This document shows positions 57,723-64,000 of a stretch of DNA of 64,000 nt, in pieces; the first letter of the stretch is position 1; the number at the start of each line of letters is the position of its first letter. The position numbers and the translations under genes were made by a program. This stretch comes from Rhodococcus sp. WMMA185. Its GTDB lineage: Bacteria > Actinomycetota > Actinomycetes > Mycobacteriales > Mycobacteriaceae. The notes under the pieces were generated by a model. That model did not search any database, was not told the origin of the DNA, and worked only from the letters and a program-made list of their open reading frames with translations. The stretch spans positions 2,054,501 through 2,118,500 of the forward strand of contig NZ_CP017014.1 in assembly GCF_001767395.1 (NCBI RefSeq), in the 5' to 3' direction.

Positions 57723-59969
57723 ATGGGCCCTCGCGATTCGACCGATACCATGCCGTTTCCGGTGTGGCCCGGTAGCGCCTATCCCCTAGGCGCCACATAC
57801 GACGGGGCCGGAACGAATTTTTCGCTGTTCTCCGAAGTAGCCGAAGCCGTCGATCTGTGCCTGATCGCCCGGGACGGCACGGAAACGCGGATCCGCCTCG
57901 AAGAGGTCGACGGCTACGTGTGGCACGCATATCTGCCGACGGTCGCTCCGGGCCAGCGCTATGGGTACCGAGTCCACGGACCGTGGAACCCGGCGGCCGG
58001 GCATCGCTGCGATCCGAGCAAGCTCCTCCTCGACCCTTACGGCAAGGCTTTCGACGGCACCTTCGACGGCGACCGCTCCCTGTACTCCTACGACGTCGAG
58101 GAACAGGCGGACCTCCACGATGCCATCGACCGCGACAACGAAGACCCCGAAGAGCACCTGTCGGGGCATTCGGAATCCGAGGTCGAGGCGGAAGCCGAGA
58201 ATCCTGTGGAACCCCCCTTGGCCGGACATGATTCGCTCGGCCACACGATGACCACAGTGGTGATAAACCCGTTCTTCGACTGGAACTCCGATCGCGCGCC
58301 CAAGCGTCCCTACCACGAGACCGTGATCTACGAGGCTCACGTCAAGGGCATGACGGCGACCCACCCCGATGTTCCGGAGAATCTCCGTGGCACCTATGCG
58401 GGGCTGGCGCATCCGGTGATCATCGACCACCTGGTCGGACTCGGCGTCACCGCGATCGAACTGATGCCGGTGCACCAGTTCATGCACGACCAGACCCTGC
58501 TCGACCGCGGGCTGCGGAACTACTGGGGATACAACACGTTCGGCTTCCTCGCCCCGCACAACGAGTACTCGTTGGCGGAGAAGCCTGGCGCCGCCGTATC
58601 GGAGTTCAAGTGGATGGTCCGGACGTTCCACGAGGCGGGTATCGAAGTAATCCTCGATGTCGTCTACAACCACACGGCAGAAGGCAACCACCTCGGTCCG
58701 ACCATCTGTTTCCGCGGGATCGACAATGCCGCCTACTACCGCCTTGTCGACGGGAACGCCGAGCACTACAAGGACTACACCGGGACCGGGAACAGCTTGG
58801 ACGCTCGGCACCCGCACACGCTGCAATTGATCATGGACTCGCTGCGGTACTGGGTCACCGAAATGCACGTCGACGGATTCCGATTCGACCTCGCGTCCAC
58901 GCTCGCGCGCGAACTGCACGACGTGAACCGGTTGTCCGCGTTCTTCGACCTCGTCCAACAGGACCCGGTTGTCAGTCAGGTCAAGCTGATCGCCGAACCG
59001 TGGGACGTCGGGGAGGGTGGCTACCAGGTGGGCAACTTTCCCGGACTGTGGACGGAATGGAACGGCAAGTACCGCGACACCGTCCGCGATTACTGGCGGG
59101 GCGAACCGGCGACTCTCGGCGAGTTCGCGTCCCGTCTGACCGGATCGTCCGACCTCTACGAGGCGACTGGCCGGCGGCCCAGCGCGAGCATCAACTTCGT
59201 GGTCGCCCACGACGGGTTCACGCTACGCGACCTGGTGTCCTACAACGAGAAGCACAACGAGGCCAATGGCGAAAACAACACCGACGGTGAGAGCCATAAC
59301 CGCTCCTGGAACTGCGGTGTCGAAGGCCCGACTGACGACCCGGACATCCTCGACCTCCGTGGGCGGCAGAGCCGGAACATGCTGGCGACACTCATGCTGA
59401 GCCAGGGCACCCCTATGCTGGCGCACGGCGACGAGATGGGCCGTACCAAGCAAGGCAACAACAATGTGTACTGCCAGGATTCGGAGCTGTCGTGGATCGA
59501 CTGGTCTCTGACCGATACGAACGCAGACCTACTGGAGTTCACCAAGCGGGTGATCGCACTGCGGATGAACAATCCGGTGTTCCGTCGACGCAGATTCTTC
59601 GAGGGCACACCCATCCGCAGCGGCGACCAGACCAGAGACATCGCATGGCTCACGCCGTCGGGCGAGGAGATGACGCCCGAGGATTGGGACAGTGGGTTCG
59701 GAAAGTCGCTGGCGGTATTCCTCAACGGGAAGGGCATTCACGAACCCAACCAACGGGGGGAACGGGTTGTCGGTGATTCGTTCCTCTTGTGCTTCAACGC
59801 GCACCACGAGGGAATCGACTTCTCTACTCTCCATTCCGATTACGCCGAAGAATGGACCGTCGCGCTCGACACGTTCGTGCCGAATGGGGTGAAGGAATCG
59901 GTGATCAAAGCGGGAGATCCGCTGCATGTCGAGGCCAGGTCGCTGGTCGTGCTGCGTCGGACCGCCTGA
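57723..59969 (+). CDS. glgX: Glycogen debranching enzyme (GlgX/TreX)
   Basis: 748 residues. An N-terminal CBM48-like domain (YPLGATYDGAGTNFSLFS) precedes the GH13 barrel; the catalytic triad is Asp in VDGFRFDLAST, Glu in VKLIAEPWDVGEGG and Asp in VAHDGFTLRD. It cuts alpha-1,6 branches to release maltodextrins. An acidic insert (residues about 125-165, EEQADLHDAIDRDNEDPEEHLSG...) is unusual. With treY downstream it fits the TreX-TreY-TreZ trehalose route. TACTGT ends 7 nt before the ATG and there is no ribosome site, suggesting a leaderless message. Confidence 0.94.
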   Translation: MGPRDSTDTMPFPVWPGSAYPLGATYDGAGTNFSLFSEVAEAVDLCLIARDGTETRIRLEEVDGYVWHAYLPTVAPGQRYGYRVHGPWNPAAGHRCDPSKLLLDPYGKAFDGTFDGDRSLYSYDVEEQADLHDAIDRDNEDPEEHLSGHSESEVEAEAENPVEPPLAGHDSLGHTMTTVVINPFFDWNSDRAPKRPYHETVIYEAHVKGMTATHPDVPENLRGTYAGLAHPVIIDHLVGLGVTAIELMPVHQFMHDQTLLDRGLRNYWGYNTFGFLAPHNEYSLAEKPGAAVSEFKWMVRTFHEAGIEVILDVVYNHTAEGNHLGPTICFRGIDNAAYYRLVDGNAEHYKDYTGTGNSLDARHPHTLQLIMDSLRYWVTEMHVDGFRFDLASTLARELHDVNRLSAFFDLVQQDPVVSQVKLIAEPWDVGEGGYQVGNFPGLWTEWNGKYRDTVRDYWRGEPATLGEFASRLTGSSDLYEATGRRPSASINFVVAHDGFTLRDLVSYNEKHNEANGENNTDGESHNRSWNCGVEGPTDDPDILDLRGRQSRNMLATLMLSQGTPMLAHGDEMGRTKQGNNNVYCQDSELSWIDWSLTDTNADLLEFTKRVIALRMNNPVFRRRRFFEGTPIRSGDQTRDIAWLTPSGEEMTPEDWDSGFGKSLAVFLNGKGIHEPNQRGERVVGDSFLLCFNAHHEGIDFSTLHSDYAEEWTVALDTFVPNGVKESVIKAGDPLHVEARSLVVLRRTA

Positions 59970-59982
59970 ACCGAGGACAACC

Positions 59983-62403
59983 ATGTCGATCACGGCGACG
60001 TACCGGCTCCAACTACGTGGCGACCATTTCACCCTCACGGACGCCGCTGCCGTGGCCGACTATCTCGATGACCTGGGGGTTTCGCATGTCTACCTATCAC
60101 CGATCCTCACAGCGACCGCCGGATCGACCCATGGCTACGACGTCACCGACGTGACTCGCGTATCCCCCGCACTCGGCGGTCGTGCGGCGCTGCTCGCGCT
60201 ATCGGAGGAGTTACGTTGCCGCGGCATGGGAATCGTCGTAGATCTCGTCCCCAACCACGTCGGCGTTGCGAAACCCCACCAAAACCCTTGGTGGTGGGAC
60301 GTACTCACTCACGGTCACAGTTCCGAATACGCGGAGTACTTCGACATCGACTGGGATGAGGACAACGGCGTAGACGGCCGTCTGGCGCTTCCCGTACTCG
60401 GATCGGATGCGGATCTCGAAACACTGACGCTCGACCGCTCCGGTACCGAACCGTTGCTCGCATTTCACGAGCATCGGTTCCCGGTCGCGCCGGGCACCGA
60501 CGGTACCGACCCGCGATCGGTGCACGACGCGCAGCACTACCGCCTGGTGCCATGGGATTCCGGGCTCATCGGATACCGGCGATTCTTCACGATCAGTGAC
60601 CTTGCCTGCATCCGGCAGGAAGATCCGCGGGTATTCGAAGCTGCGCACCGCGAACTTCGAGACTGGGTGAGCGGCGGACTGATCGACGGCGTGCGCGTCG
60701 ACCACCCGGACGGACTGTCCGATCCGGCGGGATACCTCGCCCGGCTGCGCGCGGTGATCGGCGCGGACCGCTGGCTCGTGATCGAGAAGATCCTGGCTCA
60801 TACCGAACCGCTGGACACCACTCTGCCGATCGACGGCACCACCGGCTACGACGCACTTGCCGAACTCGGGGGTGTGTTTCTCGAACCCTCGGGGGCGGCC
60901 CCGCTGACCGCGTTGTCGGCCGCCAAGACGGGAGATCGAGGGGACGCGGCCTGGCTCTCTGAGCAGGAAGTGGCGATCAAACGCACGGTCGCCACTTCCG
61001 GCCTGGCACCGGAGGTCGGTCGACTCGTGCGTGCGATCCTCGCCGAGACCGGCAGCGCGTGCGGCAGTGATCTTCTTCGCGAGGCCGTCGTGGACGTCAT
61101 CGCAGCCATGCCCGTGTACCGGTCGGACTACCGCCCGCTCGCCGGACTGGCGGGCCGCGTTATCGGGGACATCGCCCGACACGAAGCGGAATGGGCCGAA
61201 CCTCTCGACGCGCTCGCTGCAGCTCTGATCAATCAGGGTGAGGCGGCCACCCGCTTCCACCAAGTCTGCGGCGCAGTGATGGCGAAGTCGGTGGAGGACT
61301 GTCTCTTCTATCGCACCGCCCGCCTGACATCACTTCAAGAAGTGGGCGGCAATCCGGCACGAATGGGCATCGCACCGGCCGAGTTCCACCTCGCGAGCGC
61401 GGAGCGCGCTACCAGGTGGCCGAGGGCCATGACGACACTCTCGACCCATGACACCAAGCGCGGGGAGGACGTCCGAGCCCGGATCGGCGTCCTGACCCAG
61501 GTGCCCCACCTCTGGGCCGGATGCGTCGATCGGTGGGAGCGGATTGCCCCGCCCCCGGATCCGGTTACCGGTCTCTTCATGTGGCAGACGCTGTTCGGTG
61601 TGTGGCCTGTGGACGGTCGGGCTGCAGCCGAGGTGCCAGGCTTTCGAGACCGCATCCACGCCTATGCGGAGAAGGCCGTCCGCGAAGCCGGAGCCCGCAC
61701 ATCCTGGAACGACGTCGACGCGGACTTCGAACGTGATCTCCATCTCTGGCTCGACACCGTGATCGACGGGGCGGTCGGGAAATCGATCGGTTCGCTGTGC
61801 ACCCAATTGGCACGGCACGGATGGTCCGACGCTCTCGGACAGAAGCTCCTCCAACTCTGCGGCCCGGGAATTCCGGACGTGTATCAGGGCACCGAACTCT
61901 GGGCAGACTCCCTCGTCGACCCCGACAATCGCCGCCTGGTGGACTACGACTTGCGGCGGCGCACCCTCCGGGAACTGCGGATTCCACCCGTCGATGCGAC
62001 GGGTGCGGCCAAGATGCACGTCGTCCGGGCCGCTCTGAGACTTCGCCGGGAGAGACCGGAGTCCTTCGTCGGGGGGTCCTACACCCCGATTTTCGGTACC
62101 GGGCAGGCCGCAACCCACGTGGTGGGCTTCGCGCGGGGCCCAGCAGGTGCGCGCCCTGACATCGTCGCAGTGGCAACCCGGCACAGTGTCGCACTCGACG
62201 GCGTCGCACTCGGCGACGTTCAACTCGGTCGGCCAGGCTGGGGCGACACCACCGTCGCGCTGCCCGAGGGGACGTGGACCGACCGCCTCACCGGCGAGAC
62301 AGTGCACACGGCCGACGACGACACGATTCCCGGACCCCGTGCCGACTCGCTGTTCGCCACCTACCCGGTCGCCCTGCTCACGCTCTTGGCAACTGACCGC
62401 TGA
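59983..62403 (+). CDS. treY: Malto-oligosyltrehalose synthase
   Basis: 806 residues, GH13. N-terminal MSITATYRLQLRGDHFTL is typical; catalytic residues are Asp in LIDGVRVDHPDGLSDP and Glu in WLVIEKIL, and the late STHDTKRGEDVRAR block is intact. It turns the reducing end of malto-oligosaccharides into a trehalosyl unit. GAGGA lies 6 nt before the ATG and the gene follows glgX by 13 bp, forming an operon. The trehalohydrolase treZ, next in M. tuberculosis, does not follow here within the window. Confidence 0.95.
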   Translation: MSITATYRLQLRGDHFTLTDAAAVADYLDDLGVSHVYLSPILTATAGSTHGYDVTDVTRVSPALGGRAALLALSEELRCRGMGIVVDLVPNHVGVAKPHQNPWWWDVLTHGHSSEYAEYFDIDWDEDNGVDGRLALPVLGSDADLETLTLDRSGTEPLLAFHEHRFPVAPGTDGTDPRSVHDAQHYRLVPWDSGLIGYRRFFTISDLACIRQEDPRVFEAAHRELRDWVSGGLIDGVRVDHPDGLSDPAGYLARLRAVIGADRWLVIEKILAHTEPLDTTLPIDGTTGYDALAELGGVFLEPSGAAPLTALSAAKTGDRGDAAWLSEQEVAIKRTVATSGLAPEVGRLVRAILAETGSACGSDLLREAVVDVIAAMPVYRSDYRPLAGLAGRVIGDIARHEAEWAEPLDALAAALINQGEAATRFHQVCGAVMAKSVEDCLFYRTARLTSLQEVGGNPARMGIAPAEFHLASAERATRWPRAMTTLSTHDTKRGEDVRARIGVLTQVPHLWAGCVDRWERIAPPPDPVTGLFMWQTLFGVWPVDGRAAAEVPGFRDRIHAYAEKAVREAGARTSWNDVDADFERDLHLWLDTVIDGAVGKSIGSLCTQLARHGWSDALGQKLLQLCGPGIPDVYQGTELWADSLVDPDNRRLVDYDLRRRTLRELRIPPVDATGAAKMHVVRAALRLRRERPESFVGGSYTPIFGTGQAATHVVGFARGPAGARPDIVAVATRHSVALDGVALGDVQLGRPGWGDTTVALPEGTWTDRLTGETVHTADDDTIPGPRADSLFATYPVALLTLLATDR

Positions 62404-62526
62404 CCGAAGCCGGGCGACTGCCCATCTTCCTGCCGTGCACGGTAATGGAAGTGTCAGATTCGATTGGCTGTGAGTTACTCCACGGCTGTTGCTTTCGTCC
62501 GAGATGTCTGCAAAACTCTCCGCTCG

Positions 62527-62548
62527 ATAACGACTCAATAACAACTCA
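62527..62548 (+). repeat. Direct repeat before the GH64 gene
   Basis: Two 11-bp units, ATAACGACTCA and ATAACAACTCA, abut each other just before GTAACGGGGAG, the last containing the ribosome site. A candidate operator or leader element. The rest of 62404-62565 shows nothing clear. Confidence 0.5.
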
Positions 62549-62565
62549 GTAACGGGGAGCAAAAG

Positions 62566-63960
62566 ATGTTGAGTAGAAGAGCCTTTCTTGGAAGCACACT
62601 GGGTGCAGTTGCCCTCGGTGCACCGATTCTGTCGTCAGTTGCTCCGGCTCTGGCCCCTCGCGCCTACGCTGCTACCACTATCCGCACGAAGGTGGTCAAC
62701 GCCACCGGAACCTTCGGCAACAGTGCGATCAAGATGTACATTCCCGGTGTCAACCCCGCCGGGCAGCAAGGATTCGTCAATGCCAGCGGGGTCTTCGTAA
62801 CGGTCCCCCAAGATGTCGCTCACGGCACCCCCCTCGACATGGCGATCCCGCTGTCCAACACCGGAGACACAGATTTCGTCTTGCCCCAGATGTCGGGGCG
62901 CATCTACTTCGCGATCGACGGCGACTTGACGTTCAGGGCCGTCGCCGACGAACAGGGCGTCCGGAGAATGCAGTACCCGGCGGGCTGGGTTGAGAGCGAC
63001 GACAGTTTCTCGGTGATGCACGACTGCGTCGAGTTCACCCTGAACGACCTTGGAATGTTCTGCAACACCACAATGGTCGACAAGTTCTCCGTGCCGTTGG
63101 CCATTCGATTGGAAGGAGACGCGTCGCAGACCGCCGGCGAACTCGTCCCTGGCGGACGCGAGAGAATCTTCTCCACCATCGCCGATCAGCCGGACTTCGC
63201 ACGACTGATCATCGGTGACAACAAGCGCGTGATCGCCCCCGGCCACGGCATCGACTCCGGACTGTTCTCGTCCACCTACTACGACGAGTACATCAATGAG
63301 GTGTGGAGCAAGTACGCCACCACCGACCTGCTGGTGACCGACCACCTCAAGCAGATCACCTACACCGGCCGGGTCAGAGATGGGGTGCTCATCTTCGACA
63401 AGGGTGTGGCACCGATCCGCAAACCAAGCACCCGCGACGTGTTCTTCTGTGATGGGGCCCTGGCGGCTCCGAACGACGGTGTGACCGGACCGGTCGCCGC
63501 GATGCTGGGCGCTGCCTTCAACCGAGGGACGCTACTCGAACACTCCGCTCAGCCCATCAGTGACACCAAGCTCCACTACAACACCGCCGTCGCCAACCAC
63601 TACTCGCGGGCCCTGCACGAGAACACCAAGGACGGCAAGGCGTACGGTTTCGCATTCGACGATGTCGGAGACCTCGCGGCGTTCATCCAGGACCACAACC
63701 CGAGCTCCTGGACTATCACCCTGACCGATCTCTCCTCGGGACCGGCTCCTGGTGGAACCGATCCTGGTTCAGACCCGGGCACTGATCCCGGCACGGGCGG
63801 CGGCACCGACCCGAACACGGGCGGCGGCACCGACCCGAACACGGGTGGCGGCACCGACCCGAATACCGGTGGCGGCACCGACCCCAACACCGGTGGCGGC
63901 ACCAACCCCGGCACGGGCGATGTGTCCACCGGCAGCGCGGGGCTGAACTTCGGGTCGTAG
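62566..63960 (+). CDS. Tat-exported GH64-type beta-1,3-glucanase with repeat tail
   Basis: 464 residues. The N-terminus has a twin-arginine signal (SRRAFLG, then a hydrophobic stretch ending near PRAYA, about residue 35). The domain to about residue 390 resembles glycoside hydrolase family 64/thaumatin-like proteins (for example FFCDGALAAPNDG, AFNRGTLLEHSAQP, HYSRALHENTKDGKAYGFAFDDVGD). Such enzymes cut beta-1,3-glucan, releasing pentamers. The tail is Gly/Thr/Asp/Pro rich with five 8-residue repeats and no sorting motif. GGGGAG lies 6 nt before the ATG. Confidence 0.8.
   Translation: MLSRRAFLGSTLGAVALGAPILSSVAPALAPRAYAATTIRTKVVNATGTFGNSAIKMYIPGVNPAGQQGFVNASGVFVTVPQDVAHGTPLDMAIPLSNTGDTDFVLPQMSGRIYFAIDGDLTFRAVADEQGVRRMQYPAGWVESDDSFSVMHDCVEFTLNDLGMFCNTTMVDKFSVPLAIRLEGDASQTAGELVPGGRERIFSTIADQPDFARLIIGDNKRVIAPGHGIDSGLFSSTYYDEYINEVWSKYATTDLLVTDHLKQITYTGRVRDGVLIFDKGVAPIRKPSTRDVFFCDGALAAPNDGVTGPVAAMLGAAFNRGTLLEHSAQPISDTKLHYNTAVANHYSRALHENTKDGKAYGFAFDDVGDLAAFIQDHNPSSWTITLTDLSSGPAPGGTDPGSDPGTDPGTGGGTDPNTGGGTDPNTGGGTDPNTGGGTDPNTGGGTNPGTGDVSTGSAGLNFGS
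63796..63915 (+). repeat. Coding minisatellite, five 24-bp units
   Basis: In-frame units of eight codons: four GGGTDPNT and one GGGTNPGT, in the C-terminal tail of the GH64-type protein. Third-base differences between units show that it is not a very recent expansion. Copy number may vary between strains. Confidence 0.9.
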
Positions 63961-64000
63961 CAGCCCGCGACTCGAGGCATACCTGAAAGGAACCCGCACC

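Overview
The window looks like chromosome of a mycolic-acid actinobacterium, most likely Rhodococcus. The evidence is high GC, many GTG starts and ATGA/GTGA gene overlaps, and blocks whose content and order I recognise from the Mycobacterium tuberculosis Rv1589-Rv1626 and Rv0247c-Rv0250c regions (pyk-tesB, trp, his, nad, bio, treX-treY, sdh, pdtaR). The genus is an inference; I had no database.

Layout. 1-5300: the end of a branched-chain amino-acid-type ABC transporter (ATPase and convergent binding lipoprotein), the ANTAR regulator PdtaR, an unusual tRNA-Leu(CAA), a secreted lipase with a small membrane protein, and a START-like protein. 5300-15700 (minus): BacA-like ABC protein, TesB thioesterase, pyruvate kinase, glutamate synthase GltBD. 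15950-23200 (minus): trpE-membrane protein-trpC-trpB-trpA-lgt-TM2 protein. 23250-25320 (plus): a Bcp-type peroxiredoxin, a hairpin-rich gap and a secreted GH16 glucanase. 25540-33410 (minus): hisD-hisC-hisB-51-aa membrane protein-MFS transporter-hisH-hisA-hisN-hisF-hisI. No trpF is present, so HisA is probably the bifunctional PriA serving both pathways. 33580-41400: FadE10-like acyl-CoA dehydrogenase, two tandem LysE exporters, then nadA-nadB-nadC with a divergent Nudix-type NrtR repressor and its palindromic operator.

41400-42950 is the least explained part. It holds three paralogous micro-genes of 24, 32 and 24 codons. Each has a near-identical ribosome-binding leader and related 3' flanks. 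They sit among a 5 x 14-bp tandem repeat, a 25-bp-period repeat and strong hairpins. The products are amphipathic, serine-capped peptides without signal sequences.

42950-47100: a TetR/SDR pair, then bioB-bsaP-DUF2567 with a divergent TetR regulator that I assign as BioQ. 47150-49450: two tandem secreted lipases. 49460-54370 (minus): the sdh operon (small protein, sdhC, sdhA, sdhB) with a foreign-looking hydrolase gene inserted at the 3' end of sdhB. The insert is flanked by 32-bp direct repeats and leaves a displaced sdhB tail. 54410-57670: bioD-bioF and divergent bioA, sharing a second BioQ-type operator. 57720-62400: glgX/treX and treY (trehalose from glycogen), with no treZ in view. 62560-63960: a Tat-exported GH64-type beta-1,3-glucanase with a glycine-rich repeat tail.

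Several genes (lysE pair, nrtR, bioA, bioF, glgX) have a -10-like hexamer 6-7 nt before the start codon, suggesting leaderless transcripts.
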